In this document: piece by piece, positions 8,607-16,874 of the stretch
Numbering within the stretch: position 1 is the stretch's first letter
Layout of the letters: each line of letters opens with the position of its first letter
Origin: Pseudomonas sp. FP198
GTDB lineage: Bacteria; Pseudomonadota; Gammaproteobacteria; Pseudomonadales; Pseudomonadaceae
Length of the DNA stretch: 64,000 bases
NCBI RefSeq assembly: GCF_030687895.1
Contig: NZ_CP117452.1
Location: forward strand, 1,319,501-1,383,500
Direction of reading: 5' to 3'
Program-made: the position numbers and the translations under genes
Notes under the pieces: model-generated
Seen by the model: the letters and a program-made list of their open reading frames with translations, nothing else
Databases searched by the model: none
What the model was told of the DNA's origin: nothing

Positions 8607-8920
8607 TCAGCTTCTCCTTCTGAACAGAACCCGGCCCGAACGAGAGATTCGTCAGGGCCACGGCACTTCCTGTGCCGTCGTCAGCCCGGCGTTTGCCCGG
8701 GCGTTCAACCTGGCTCGACGCAAATTGCAGCAAGGCGATCAAGCCAGCCAACGGATTCTGCTGTTTCCCTTGGATGAAAAACAATCAAGCGTCAGGGTTT
8801 TGGCAAGGGCAGCCTCGTTCTGCCCGGTAACAAGCGATATTTTGAATCTAGCCTCTTGTTGATCATGGCGCTCGCAGATGACGATTTGCAACCGTCACCT
8901 GGCTTTGTTGGAACCCGTCA
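8607..8920. other. Gene-free region upstream of the LOG-family gene
   Basis: This stretch presumably holds the promoter of the minus-strand LOG-family gene. A short open frame on the minus strand (8587-8784) overlaps the start of that gene and shows no recognisable family or ribosome site. An inverted repeat GCCACGGCAC/GTGCCGTCGT lies near 8658-8682 without a T run. I see no RNA gene. Confidence 0.5.
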
Positions 8921-9010
8921 TCGCGAGCAGGCTCGCTCCCACAATTGATCTTCAGTGAACATCAGGTATGCGTTCGGCAAAATTCCTGTGGGAGCGAGCC
9001 TGCTCGCGAA
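8921..9010. repeat. REP pair (REPIN), GTGGGAGCGAGC type
   Basis: TCGCGAGCAGGCTCGCTCC (8921-8939) and its complement GGAGCGAGCCTGCTCGCGAA (8991-9010), both with flanking CACA/TGTG, face each other across about 45 bases. This is the common Pseudomonas REP unit in its doublet (REPIN) form. Confidence 0.92.
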
Positions 9011-9182
9011 GGCATCCTGCGCTCCAGCTCTGATAGTGGGTAATGCGCCGCTCGTCAGATCACCGACTGGCTACGTGCCGCTCTGATTTACTCAATAACA
9101 AGCGTGCCGACGTTATTCGACGTCCAGGGTTGGGCGTCCACGCCGGGGAGTTAAGCATTTTCGGGGCAGGGAGGCGGGAGAA

Positions 9183-9377
9183 ATGACCAGGGTAACTCTG
9201 GAGCTCGACAAGCAGTTGTACCTGATGCTGTTGGAAGCGGCTCAGGCCAATCAGGTGAGCCTTGAAGAGGAGTGCTGCCGTCGGCTGGAGGGCAGGGAAT
9301 GGCGCTCGCGCTATTTGCAGGCGCTGGTGGCGGAACTGCGCGCCGACGATGAGCAGCGGCGCGCCAGCTCGGGTTGA
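9183..9377 (+). CDS. Small protein of unknown function, possibly ribbon-helix-helix
   Basis: A 64-residue protein with GGCGGGAG just ahead of its ATG. The start MTRVTLELDKQLYLMLLEAAQANQ has a short beta strand followed by a helix, and the next segment SLEEECCRRLEGREW is a second helix, which is the plan of ribbon-helix-helix DNA-binding proteins. No partner toxin is adjacent, so an antitoxin role has no support. The stop codon abuts the stop codon of the convergent next gene with no base between. Confidence 0.65.
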   Translation: MTRVTLELDKQLYLMLLEAAQANQVSLEEECCRRLEGREWRSRYLQALVAELRADDEQRRASSG

Positions 9378-9800
9378 TTATTTTTTGGTCTTGGCCGGTT
9401 TCGGGCAGTCCGATTCCTGGAAGCGTTCGGTGGCGACCGGACGATTGGTCTTAACTTCGGTGAATTCGTAACGCATGGTTGCGCCCTTGGCCATCAACTT
9501 GCGAAAGCCTGGGTTGGTGCACACCGTGGAGCCCAGCTGGAAGTAGACCGCCTTGGGGTCGGCGCGCATTTTCTGGGCGTGGCTGCTTTGCACGCTGAGA
9601 TGGTTGATCAGCTCGGTGCCTTCGACGGTATAACCCTGGTCGAGAATGTCTTCGTTGATGGCGCGTGGAGTGCCGACGCTGCTTTGCGTGGCCACGTTCT
9701 GCAGCATCTTGTTCAGTTCGAGTTCTTTCAGCGACGCGGCCTGAGCGCTGATGGACGTCGCCAGCAGAACGGCAACGGTAGGGACGATAAGGCGCAGCAT
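9378..9800 (-). CDS. Exported PA3611-like protein (quorum-sensing-regulated virulence factor family)
   Basis: A 140-residue protein with a cleavable signal peptide (hydrophobic to about residue 21, cleavage after AQA). The mature part contains two Cys (about residues 94 and 132) that could form a disulphide, and it ends in a Lys-rich tail. I recognise it as similar to P. aeruginosa PA3611, a protein whose expression was reported as quorum-sensing dependent; its biochemical role is not known to me. Neighbouring recA and erdR genes agree with the PA3604-PA3617 gene order of P. aeruginosa. Confidence 0.75.
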   Translation of the reverse strand: MLRLIVPTVAVLLATSISAQAASLKELELNKMLQNVATQSSVGTPRAINEDILDQGYTVEGTELINHLSVQSSHAQKMRADPKAVYFQLGSTVCTNPGFRKLMAKGATMRYEFTEVKTNRPVATERFQESDCPKPAKTKK

Positions 9801-9983
9801 GAAACTCTCCTGGTTCAGTGACAGGGGGTTCGACCGGTCACGTGACTGTGCGTTCAGTGGCGGCGATTATAGGGGAGCCCGGGTAGACGGTACAGGCTTG
9901 CGCGCTCTGGTAGACTGCCGGGCTCTGTTGTCCTGCCGAGTGTTGTTCGTGTCGAGTTCTCTTGTCCGTGGGCGTCGCCCGCT

Positions 9984-10730
9984 ATGATCCATGCCCCCAA
10001 CGCCGTAGCCCGCCTGCGCGACCAGCGCGTCGACGAGGGCATCAAGCCGCTCCAGGCCCGTGGCTGGCGCGCGCCTCGTTGCAGCGCGTGTCGGGTGATC
10101 GAAAGCCATTGCCTGTGTGCCTGGCGCCCGAGCGTCGAGACCCGTTCCGGGGTCTGCCTGATCATGACCAACAAAGAAGTCTTCAAGCCGAGCAATACCG
10201 GTTGGCTGATCGCCGATGTGGTGCGCGACAACCATGCCTTCATCTGGTCGCGTACCGAGGTCGACGGGCAATTGCTGGCTTTGCTGAATGACCCGCAATG
10301 GCAGCCTTATCTGGTGTTTCCAGGCGAGTACGTCGAACCGTCTCGTGTCACCCACACGGTGGCGCTCGATCAGGGCAAGCGTCCGTTATTCATTCTGCTG
10401 GACGCGACCTGGACGGAAGCGCGCAAGATGTTTCGAAAAAGCCCGTATTTCGACCGATTGCCGATCCTGAGCCTGTTGCCCGACAAGTTGTCTCGTTATC
10501 GCTTGCGTCGCTCGACCCGCAGCGAACACCTGTGTACCGCCGAAGTGGCGGCGCTGTGCCTGGAGCTGGCGGGGGACAGCGACGCGGCGTCGGCCCTGGA
10601 CGCCTATTTCGATGTGTTCAGCCAGCATTACCTCGGCGCCAAGCGCCAGCAGGAGGTGAACGAGTCCACGCCGGCCCATGCCGAGCTGCAGCCCTTCGTT
10701 CGCGCGGTTCCTGCGCTGTTGACCGAGTAG
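9984..10730 (+). CDS. tapT: tRNA-uridine aminocarboxypropyltransferase (DTW domain)
   Basis: DTW-domain enzymes transfer the 3-amino-3-carboxypropyl group of S-adenosylmethionine to uridine 47 of tRNA, making acp3U. The 248-residue product has the N-terminal zinc-type cysteines Cys33, Cys36, Cys43 and Cys45 and the signature DATW at 140-143, followed by EARKMFRKSPYF. The ATG at 9984 is the only start that keeps the Cys cluster and a reasonable length. It is divergent from the PA3611-like gene, with about 180 bases between them for promoters. Confidence 0.85.
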   Translation: MIHAPNAVARLRDQRVDEGIKPLQARGWRAPRCSACRVIESHCLCAWRPSVETRSGVCLIMTNKEVFKPSNTGWLIADVVRDNHAFIWSRTEVDGQLLALLNDPQWQPYLVFPGEYVEPSRVTHTVALDQGKRPLFILLDATWTEARKMFRKSPYFDRLPILSLLPDKLSRYRLRRSTRSEHLCTAEVAALCLELAGDSDAASALDAYFDVFSQHYLGAKRQQEVNESTPAHAELQPFVRAVPALLTE

Positions 10731-10943
10731 TGGCCCATACTGGATAAGGCCGTGACCGTGCTGCTTGACCACCCCGGCTTCGCTGGGCATGCTTGGCGCC
10801 GACCAGGGGGCGGCTGGAGTTTGAAACGCTGTGATTGGCGTTGAACGTGCCCCCTGTTGATACCGCTGCATGGCGGTGTCTTGGGTTGTTCGGCGAGGCG
10901 CGAATGCATCGGGCCTGCCACTAAAAACAGGATCATTGGAAAA

Positions 10944-11597
10944 ATGGCCACATACGAAATCCTGATTGCCGATGACCACCCGCTCTTTCGCAGCGCGTTG
11001 CATCAGGCAGTGACCCTGGGCCTTGGCTCGGATGTCCGGTTGACGGAGGTGGCCAGCATCGCGGAACTGGAAAGCCGATTGGCTGAAAAGGCCGACTGGG
11101 ACCTGGTGCTGCTGGATCTGAACATGCCCGGTGCGTATGGTTTTTCTGGCCTGGTGCTGTTGCGTGGGCAATACCCGCAGATTCCGGTGGTGATGGTCTC
11201 GGCCCAGGAAGAGGCCTCGGTGATGGTCAAGGCCCGCGAGTTCGGCGCCAGCGGGTTCATTCCCAAATCCAGCTCCCTGGAAATGATCCAAAGAGCGGTG
11301 AAGTCCGTCCTCGATGGCGATGTATCCTGGCCGCCCCAGGCGTTCGAAGCGGTGAGTGTTTCCGCGGAAGCCAAGGCCGCCAGCGAAGGCCTGGCCAGCC
11401 TCACGCCGCAGCAATTCCGGGTGCTGACCATGGTCTGCGAAGGCCTGCTGAACAAGCAGATTGCCTATGAGCTGAATGTGTCCGAGGCGACGATCAAGGC
11501 CCACGTTACTGCGATCTTTCGTAAACTCAACGTGCGCACCCGAACGCAGGCAGCCTTGTTGCTGCAACAACTCGAGTCAATTTCGCCGCAGTCGTAG
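10944..11597 (+). CDS. erdR: LuxR-family response regulator ErdR
   Basis: A 217-residue two-domain regulator. The receiver domain (about 1-125) has Asp10-Asp11 and the phosphoacceptor Asp58 in LLDLNMPG. The C-terminal LuxR-type helix-turn-helix (about 150-210) contains LTPQQFRVLTMVCEGLLNKQIA and SEATIKAHVTAIFRKL. Position directly before dgkA matches P. aeruginosa PA3604 (erdR), which acts in ethanol oxidation and acetate control. ATG 10944 is chosen by family alignment although the frame is open further upstream. No cognate kinase gene is nearby. Confidence 0.85.
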   Translation: MATYEILIADDHPLFRSALHQAVTLGLGSDVRLTEVASIAELESRLAEKADWDLVLLDLNMPGAYGFSGLVLLRGQYPQIPVVMVSAQEEASVMVKAREFGASGFIPKSSSLEMIQRAVKSVLDGDVSWPPQAFEAVSVSAEAKAASEGLASLTPQQFRVLTMVCEGLLNKQIAYELNVSEATIKAHVTAIFRKLNVRTRTQAALLLQQLESISPQS

Positions 11598-11667
11598 TGT
11601 CTGAATTCACGCTTTTTTGACTGCGGTTCCATTAGCTTCTCCATTCCTTTCGATCAGTGCCTACTTT

Positions 11668-12030
11668 ATGTCACCTTTTAAAGGCCAAACCGGCCTGAAA
11701 CGCATCCTCAATGCCTCCGGCTATTCCCTGGACGGCCTGCGTGCGGCGTTCGTTGGCGAAGCCGCTTTCCGTCAACTGGTGCTGCTCAATGTCATCCTGA
11801 TTCCTCTGTCGTTCTTCCTTAACGTCAGCCGCGTCGAGCAGGCCTTGCTGATCGCGGTGTGCCTGCTGGCCCTGATCGTGGAGTTGCTGAACTCGGCGGT
11901 GGAAGCGGCCATCGACCGCATTTCCCTGGAGCTGCACCCGCTGTCGAAGAACGCCAAGGACATGGGCAGCGCCGCCCAGTTGGTCGCCCTGACGATGATT
12001 GCGTTGGTTTGGGGCCTGATACTGCTCTGA
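11668..12030 (+). CDS. dgkA: Diacylglycerol kinase DgkA
   Basis: A 120-residue integral membrane protein that phosphorylates diacylglycerol to phosphatidic acid, recycling the by-product of membrane-derived glucan synthesis. It has three membrane helices and the family core VCLLALIVELLNSAVEAAIDRIS followed by HPLSKNAKDMGSAAQL. The ATG at 11668 is preferred over the upstream in-frame TTG because it gives the usual DgkA length; its ribosome site is poor. It lies 70 bases after erdR on the same strand. Confidence 0.93.
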   Translation: MSPFKGQTGLKRILNASGYSLDGLRAAFVGEAAFRQLVLLNVILIPLSFFLNVSRVEQALLIAVCLLALIVELLNSAVEAAIDRISLELHPLSKNAKDMGSAAQLVALTMIALVWGLILL

Positions 12031-12033
12031 GTT

Positions 12034-12960
12034 TCAGGCGATGGCGGGCAGGACGATCTCGTCGCTACGCTGCACCCCAGCGGTGAACGCCCGGCACAGA
12101 TCAAGAAACTCACGCATGGCCGAGGTCTGGTATTTCTGTTTGTGCCAGATGAAATAAAATTGCCGCGCCAGATCCATGTCCGGGGTTTCCACGGCCACCA
12201 GGCTGCCCCGGCGAAAGGCGTCACGCAGAGCCAGGCGCGAGATACAGCCTATCCCCAGGCCGGACTCCACGGCGCGCTTGATCGCTTCGGTGTGTTCCAG
12301 CTCCAGGCGGATATTCAACGCGCTACGGTGGTGACGCATGGCCTGGTCGAAGGTCAGGCGGGTGCCGGAACCCTGTTCCCGCAGGATCCAGGCTTCGCGG
12401 GTCAACTCCTCCATGGTCGCCTGGCCGCGTTTGGCCAATGGGTGCTGGGGCGCGCAGAACACCACTAATTCGTCCTCGACCCAGCTCTGCACCTCAATGT
12501 CCGGGTGGCTGCAGTCGCCTTCGATCAGACCCAGATCAATTTCGTAGTGGGCGACCTGATGCACAATATTGGCGGTGTTTTGCACATGCAGCTTCACCTG
12601 GCTTTCCGGATGGCGCTGCATGAAGCCGCCGATCAACAGGGTCGCCAGGTAATTGCCGATGGTCAGGGTGGCGCCGACCGCCAGTGAGCCGAAGCCGGAC
12701 TTGCCGTTGAGCAGGTCTTCGATCTCCTTGGCCTGGTCCAGCAGCGCCACCGCCTGGGGCAGCAATTGCTTGCCGAGGGCGTTGAGGCTCAGGCGCTTGC
12801 CGGCGCGGTCGAAGAGCTGGCAGCTGGACTGGCGCTCCAATTCGGTGATGGAAGTGCTGGCGGCCGACTGCGACAGGTTGAGCAGGCCCGCGGCACGGGA
12901 CACGCTTTCCTGCTGAGCGACGGCGACGAAGACTTGAAGTTGACGTAGAGTAAATCGCAT
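12034..12960 (-). CDS. finR: LysR-type regulator FinR
   Basis: A 308-residue LysR regulator with an N-terminal winged helix-turn-helix (MRFTLRQLQVFVAVAQQESVSRAA through SQSAASTSITELE) and a C-terminal sensor domain. It is divergent from fpr. In Pseudomonas the gene in this place is finR, which activates fpr in response to superoxide-type stress and iron-sulphur demand. ATG 12960 is chosen because the domain begins there; the frame is open further up into the promoter. Only 3 bases separate its stop from that of dgkA. Confidence 0.85.
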   Translation of the reverse strand: MRFTLRQLQVFVAVAQQESVSRAAGLLNLSQSAASTSITELERQSSCQLFDRAGKRLSLNALGKQLLPQAVALLDQAKEIEDLLNGKSGFGSLAVGATLTIGNYLATLLIGGFMQRHPESQVKLHVQNTANIVHQVAHYEIDLGLIEGDCSHPDIEVQSWVEDELVVFCAPQHPLAKRGQATMEELTREAWILREQGSGTRLTFDQAMRHHRSALNIRLELEHTEAIKRAVESGLGIGCISRLALRDAFRRGSLVAVETPDMDLARQFYFIWHKQKYQTSAMREFLDLCRAFTAGVQRSDEIVLPAIA

Positions 12961-12972
12961 ATCGATATAACC

Positions 12973-12985
12973 GATAACCCTTATC
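12973..12985. promoter_or_regulatory. Candidate FinR operator, inverted repeat
   Basis: GATAACCCTTATC is a perfect 5-base inverted repeat with a 3-base centre, lying 13 bases from the finR start inside the 122-base space shared with fpr. LysR proteins bind such partly symmetric sites, so it is a candidate operator. Confidence 0.4.
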
Positions 12986-13082
12986 TTAATAATCCATTTA
13001 ACAGATATTGTCGCCGCCATTAGAATGCGATGCAATTGCGCAGATTATCGGCGCAGGCATCATTTCCAGGAGTCCCCCGTAC

Positions 13083-13862
13083 ATGAGCAACATGAACCAC
13101 GAGCGTGTCCTCAGTGTTCATCACTGGAACGACACTCTGTTCAGCTTCAAGTGCACCCGCGATCCGGGCCTGCGCTTCGAGAACGGTCAGTTCGTGATGA
13201 TCGGCCTGCAGCAGCCCAACGGCCGCCCGCTTATGCGCGCTTACTCGATTGCCAGCCCGAATTGGGAAGAGCATCTCGAATTCTTCAGCATCAAGGTTCC
13301 CGACGGTCCGCTGACGTCCCAGCTGCAGCACCTGAAGGAAGGCGACGAGATCATCATCAGCAAGAAGCCTACCGGCACGCTGGTGCTCGACGACCTCAAG
13401 CCTGGCAAACATTTGTACCTGCTCAGCACCGGTACCGGCCTGGCGCCATTCATGAGCGTGATCCAGGATCCGGAAACCTACGAGCGTTTCGAGAAAGTGA
13501 TCCTGTGCCACGGCGTGCGTTACGTCAATGAAGTCGCCTACCGCGAATTCATTACCGAGCATCTGCCACAGAACGAATTCTTCGGCGAAGCGCTCCGCGA
13601 AAAGCTGATCTACTACCCGACCGTGACCCGCGAGCCCTTCGAGAACGAAGGCCGCCTGACCGACCTGATGCGCAGCGGCAAGCTGTTCCGCGACATCGGC
13701 CTGCCACCGATCAATCCGCAGGACGACCGCGCCATGTTGTGCGGCAGCCCAAGCATGCTCGACGAGACCAGCGAAGTGCTCAACAGCTTCGGCCTGACCG
13801 TTTCGCCGCGTATGCGTGAGCCGGGTGATTACCTGATCGAGCGGGCGTTTGTAGAGAAATAA
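13083..13862 (+). CDS. fpr: Ferredoxin-NADP+ reductase
   Basis: A 259-residue FAD enzyme moving electrons between NADPH and ferredoxin or flavodoxin, used in iron-sulphur assembly and oxidative stress. FAD binding is seen in RPLMRAYSIASP and NADPH binding in LLSTGTGLAPFMS, with CGSPSMLDET in the C-terminal part and a final ERAFVEK. The start MSNMNHERVLSV at 13083 has CAGGAG at 13068-13073. The divergent finR next door is the expected activator. Confidence 0.95.
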   Translation: MSNMNHERVLSVHHWNDTLFSFKCTRDPGLRFENGQFVMIGLQQPNGRPLMRAYSIASPNWEEHLEFFSIKVPDGPLTSQLQHLKEGDEIIISKKPTGTLVLDDLKPGKHLYLLSTGTGLAPFMSVIQDPETYERFEKVILCHGVRYVNEVAYREFITEHLPQNEFFGEALREKLIYYPTVTREPFENEGRLTDLMRSGKLFRDIGLPPINPQDDRAMLCGSPSMLDETSEVLNSFGLTVSPRMREPGDYLIERAFVEK

Positions 13863-13913
13863 GTCGCGGTTCATGCGGTGGCTGACCTACCGCCACCATC
13901 GGATCGCCGCCCG

Positions 13914-13980
13914 GAGCAAGCTCGCTCCCACAGGGTCTTGTGACAACCCGGCCAAATGTGGGAGCGAGCCTGCTCGCGAA
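13914..13980. repeat. REP pair after fpr
   Basis: GAGCAAGCTCGCTCCCACA (13914-13932) faces TGTGGGAGCGAGCCTGCTCG across about 25 bases. The left arm is shortened compared with the other copies of this REP family in the window. Confidence 0.88.
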
Positions 13981-14008
13981 GAAGGCGACTCGGTCCAGCA
14001 GTAGCCCC

Positions 14009-14052
14009 AAAAAAAGCCCGCGCTGCCTGATCAAGGCGGCGCGGGCTTTTTC
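14009..14052. terminator. Bidirectional terminator, fpr / trmO
   Basis: GCCCGCGCTGCC and GGCGGCGCGGGC form a GC-rich stem (14016-14046) around a 7-base loop. A bases precede it and TTTTT follows it, so it can serve both convergent genes. Confidence 0.9.
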
Positions 14053-14063
14053 GTTTCCGGCAA

Positions 14064-14762
14064 TTATTCCTGCGCCGGGATTACTTCCAGTACCCGAATC
14101 AACCCCGGCTGCGGATAATGCCAGCGCACATCCAGGTCCCAGAACTGCGCGCCGTATTCCCGTTCGGCTGCGGGGACCTGATACGCCGGACGTGGATCCT
14201 GGGCCAGGCATTGTTCGATCAGCTCCACCAAGGGCTCTTCGAGGCGCAGGGCATGCTCGCGGGCTTGAAGCAGGGCTGAGTCCGCCCATTGCACCGGAAT
14301 CAATGCAGGCGCTGCGCTGGCGATGCTGTTCGTCGCCGAGCCGATGATGTCGGCGTAGGGCACGTAGGGCTTGATGTCCAGCACTGGCGTCGCGTCCAGC
14401 AGATCGATGCCCGAAATCCACAGCCGACCCGCTTCGACCCGTTCCAGCTTCACCACTGACTGACCGATGCCGTTGGGGCGATGGGTGGCGCGGGTGGCGA
14501 ATACGCCAATGGACTTGTTGCCGCCCAGTCGGGGCGGACGCACCTTCAATCGTGGTTTTTCCTCAAGGGCCTGATGGAACAGAAACAGCAGCCAGACATG
14601 ACTGACCTGCTCCAGGCCCTGCACCGCCTCGCCCTGGTCGAACGGCGCCACCAGCTCCAGCACGCCACGCGCGGCCGGGGCCAGGTGTGGCTGGCGCGGA
14701 ATGGCGAACTTCTCCTTGAAGCAGGAGCGGACGAAGCCGATGGGGGAAACGTTGTAGCTCAT
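14064..14762 (-). CDS. trmO: tRNA (N6-threonylcarbamoyladenosine37-N6)-methyltransferase TrmO
   Basis: TsaA-family enzymes methylate t6A at position 37 of certain tRNAs using S-adenosylmethionine. The 232-residue product begins MSYNVSPIGFVRSCFKEKFAIPRQP, a typical start, and carries HVWLLFLFHQ, GVFATRATHRPNGIGQS and the LDIKPYVPYAD motif in the expected order. The C-terminal part (about 150-232) is the small domain found in the proteobacterial proteins. It is followed upstream by yehS, 2 bases away, so the two are probably one transcript. Confidence 0.93.
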   Translation of the reverse strand: MSYNVSPIGFVRSCFKEKFAIPRQPHLAPAARGVLELVAPFDQGEAVQGLEQVSHVWLLFLFHQALEEKPRLKVRPPRLGGNKSIGVFATRATHRPNGIGQSVVKLERVEAGRLWISGIDLLDATPVLDIKPYVPYADIIGSATNSIASAAPALIPVQWADSALLQAREHALRLEEPLVELIEQCLAQDPRPAYQVPAAEREYGAQFWDLDVRWHYPQPGLIRVLEVIPAQE

Positions 14763-14765
14763 GGA

Positions 14766-15227
14766 TCAGCCGCGTACGCGCAGCGTCAGGCCCTTGAGGA
14801 AATTGCGCAGCAACTGGTCGCCGCATGGGCGATAGTTGGTGTGGCCGAATTTGCGGAACAGCGCGCTCAACTCCGGCTTTGACACGGGGAATTCGGCGGC
14901 CTTGAGAATGGCGTGCATGTCGTCTTCCTTCAGCTCGAACGCCACGCGCAGTTTCTTCAGGATGATGTTGTTGGTCACCGGCACTTCGATCGGCTGCGGC
15001 GGACGGCTTTCGTCCTTGCCGCGCTTGAAGATCACCAGGCCATCGAGAAAATGCGCCATGACCAGGTCCGGGCAGAACACGAAGCCTTCTTCCTCGTCTT
15101 TCTTGAGGTAGCCGGTCAGGTCTTCCAGGGAGACATCCAGGCCGCCCAGCTTGATGATCTCGATGACTTTCTTGTCGCTGATGTCGAGCATGTAGCGCAC
15201 GCTGCGCAGTACGTCGTTGTGAATCAT
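14766..15227 (-). CDS. yehS: YehS-like protein, two DUF1456 domains
   Basis: A 153-residue protein with two tandem copies of the DUF1456 fold: the first from MIHNDVLRSVRYMLDISDKKVIEI and the second from TNNIILKKLRVAFELKEDDMHAIL. Each copy carries a helix plus an FVFCPDLVMAHFLDGL- or YRPCGDQLLRNFLKGL-like segment. The family is conserved in proteobacteria and its function is unknown. ATG 15227 is chosen because the domain starts there. The stop lies 3 bases from the trmO start. Confidence 0.88.
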   Translation of the reverse strand: MIHNDVLRSVRYMLDISDKKVIEIIKLGGLDVSLEDLTGYLKKDEEEGFVFCPDLVMAHFLDGLVIFKRGKDESRPPQPIEVPVTNNIILKKLRVAFELKEDDMHAILKAAEFPVSKPELSALFRKFGHTNYRPCGDQLLRNFLKGLTLRVRG

Positions 15228-15291
15228 GTGTGCAGTCCTGATCAATCGGCTGTGGGCGCCCCAGCTCGGTGCGGCGCCAGTAAAGTCGTAT

Positions 15292-16002
15292 CTAGAATTT
15301 TTCTTTGGCGGACAGATAGCGCCATTGGCCCAACGGCACCTTGCCAATGGACACGCCGCCGATGCGGATGCGGCGGATAGCGACGACCTTGAGGCCGACC
15401 GCCTGGCAAAACAATGCAATGACGCCCGGTTGCGGGTTCTTCATGGCGAAGCGCAGGCGGTTTTCGTTCTGCCAGCTGGCCTTGACCGCAGGCAATTCCT
15501 TGCCCTTGTAGGTCAGGCCGTGGTTCAGGCGATTAAGACCGTGGGCGACCATTTCGCCCTCGACTTCGACCACGTATTCCTGCTCGATCTTGGCCGCGTC
15601 GGCCGTGAGCTTGCGCAGGATCTTCCAGTCCTGGGTGAACACCAGCAGGCCGCTGGCATTGGCCTGCAAGTCGGCGCTGGCGGTCAGGCGCAGGAAGTGG
15701 CCCTTGAGCGGGCGCTTGCCGAAGCGATGTTCGTCGCTCAGGGTCTCCGGTCCGAGGGTTGCCATGGCGGTGTCGGCGTCCATGCCCGCCGGAACGTTGA
15801 GCAGGATCGTCACCGGCTCCGGCGCAGTGGCCTTGGCTTGCGGGTCGAGTTCGACCTTCTGGCCGGTGACCTTGAACTGCGGCTCGTCGATCACTTCGCC
15901 GTCCACGGTGACCCAGCCGCCCTCGATGAACAGCTCAGCCTCCCGACGGGAGCAGCCGACGAGTTCGATGAGGCGTTTGGAGAGACGAATCGGGTCAGTC
16001 AT
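15292..16002 (-). CDS. S4-domain RNA pseudouridine synthase-like protein
   Basis: A 236-residue protein with an N-terminal S4 RNA-binding domain (RLSKRLIELVGCSRREAELFIEGGWVTVDG, about 6-35) and a domain of the RsuA/RluF fold. In active enzymes the catalytic aspartate sits in a G-R-L-D motif four residues before the E-G-L-L-type turn. Here the equivalent segment is A-D-L-Q (110-113), so the canonical Asp is Gln113, though an Asp lies two places earlier. The fold seems clear but activity is uncertain. ATG 16002 fits the domain start. Confidence 0.78.
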   Translation of the reverse strand: MTDPIRLSKRLIELVGCSRREAELFIEGGWVTVDGEVIDEPQFKVTGQKVELDPQAKATAPEPVTILLNVPAGMDADTAMATLGPETLSDEHRFGKRPLKGHFLRLTASADLQANASGLLVFTQDWKILRKLTADAAKIEQEYVVEVEGEMVAHGLNRLNHGLTYKGKELPAVKASWQNENRLRFAMKNPQPGVIALFCQAVGLKVVAIRRIRIGGVSIGKVPLGQWRYLSAKEKF

Positions 16003-16084
16003 GACGGGGCCGTAACAAAAAGAGGGTGGGCATTGTACCTGTCTGGCGCCGGTTAATCGCGGGTCCATTTGCCTCAGGCGGCTT

Positions 16085-16558
16085 TTAGCCGCGTCCGGCC
16101 TTCAGGTCGGCTTGTTTGTAGCGCATGTGCAGCAACGGGTAGGGCTGGTTCATGCCATCCCGTGCGGAACGCCCGACCACTTCAAAGCCTTGCTTGAGAT
16201 AAAAGCCCAGGGCTTGCGGGTTCTGTTCGTTGACGTCCAGCTCGTTGGCGTTCAGGTGCTCCATGGCATAGCGCAGCAGTTGTTTGCCCAGGCCTTGGCC
16301 ACGGTGTTGCGGGTCGATGAAGAGCATTTCGATCTTGCCCGCCGCCACACCGGCAAACCCGGTGATGCGTTGACGCTGGTCGCGAGTACAGATCAGCATC
16401 ACCGCGTCCAGGTAACGGGTGAGTACCAGGTTCTTCAGCAGCTCGATGTAGCTGTCCGGCAGGAAGTCATGGGTGGCGCGTACCGACGCTTCCCAGACCC
16501 GGGTCAATTCTTCGTAATCGCTCGGTTTCGGCGTGTGGATGACCGAATGCTGACGCAT
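16085..16558 (-). CDS. GNAT-family acetyltransferase
   Basis: A 157-residue acetyltransferase of the GNAT fold. The acetyl-CoA site is seen in IEMLFIDPQHRGQGLGKQLL, followed by LDVNEQNPQALGFYLKQGFEVVGRS, which is like YjaB-type proteins. The substrate is not known. I prefer the ATG at 16558 because AAGGAA lies about 9 bases upstream and the protein then starts MRQHSVIHTPKP; an in-frame ATG 39 bases upstream is also possible. Confidence 0.82.
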   Translation of the reverse strand: MRQHSVIHTPKPSDYEELTRVWEASVRATHDFLPDSYIELLKNLVLTRYLDAVMLICTRDQRQRITGFAGVAAGKIEMLFIDPQHRGQGLGKQLLRYAMEHLNANELDVNEQNPQALGFYLKQGFEVVGRSARDGMNQPYPLLHMRYKQADLKAGRG

Positions 16559-16608
16559 GTCCGCCTGTTCCTTATGGTGGAAATGTTGTATCTGCATACG
16601 ATAGCCGT

Positions 16609-16645
16609 AAAAAAGCCCCGCATCTTGTTACAGAGCAGGGCTTCA
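16609..16645 (-). terminator. Possible terminator, minus strand
   Basis: On the minus strand GCCCTGC and GCGGGGC pair with one mismatch around a 13-base loop and are followed by TTTTTT. It could stop transcription arriving from rimO before it enters the acetyltransferase gene. Confidence 0.5.
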
Positions 16646-16686
16646 TGACTTTTCAAGTGCAGGGCAGCCGGAAAAATATGCACATT

Positions 16687-16823
16687 CCCGTGGCGAGGGA
16701 GCTTGCTCCCGCTGGGCCGCGAAGCGGCCCCAAAACCTGTCGCATGCGGAGCGTCAGTCACACCGCACCCGCCGGTTTACGACTGCTTCGCAGCCGAGCG
16801 GGAGCAAGCTCCCTCGCCACGGG
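16687..16823. repeat. Long inverted repeat of the GTGGCGAGGGAGC family
   Basis: The outer arms of 27 bases (16687-16713 and 16797-16823) are exact complements, beginning CCCGTGGCGAGGGAGCTTG. Inside lie smaller GC-rich inverted segments (CCGCGAAGCGG and CTGCTTCGCAGC). It is a different family from the GTGGGAGCGAGC REP. Confidence 0.88.
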
Positions 16824-16874
16824 TACAGCATTTTCCCTGAGTGAACCGCATTACCCCTTGAGTGCAGGCCCTGC

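Noticed and set aside
8587..8784. A 65-codon frame upstream of the LOG-family gene
   Set aside because: Overlaps the start of that gene, has no clear ribosome site and no recognisable domain.
8921..9010. Possible CRISPR-like repeats
   Set aside because: The repeated units are inverted REP doublets, scattered and without regular spacers or cas genes.
9183..9377. An antitoxin gene of a toxin-antitoxin pair
   Set aside because: The product may be ribbon-helix-helix-like but the neighbour is an exported protein on the other strand, not a toxin.
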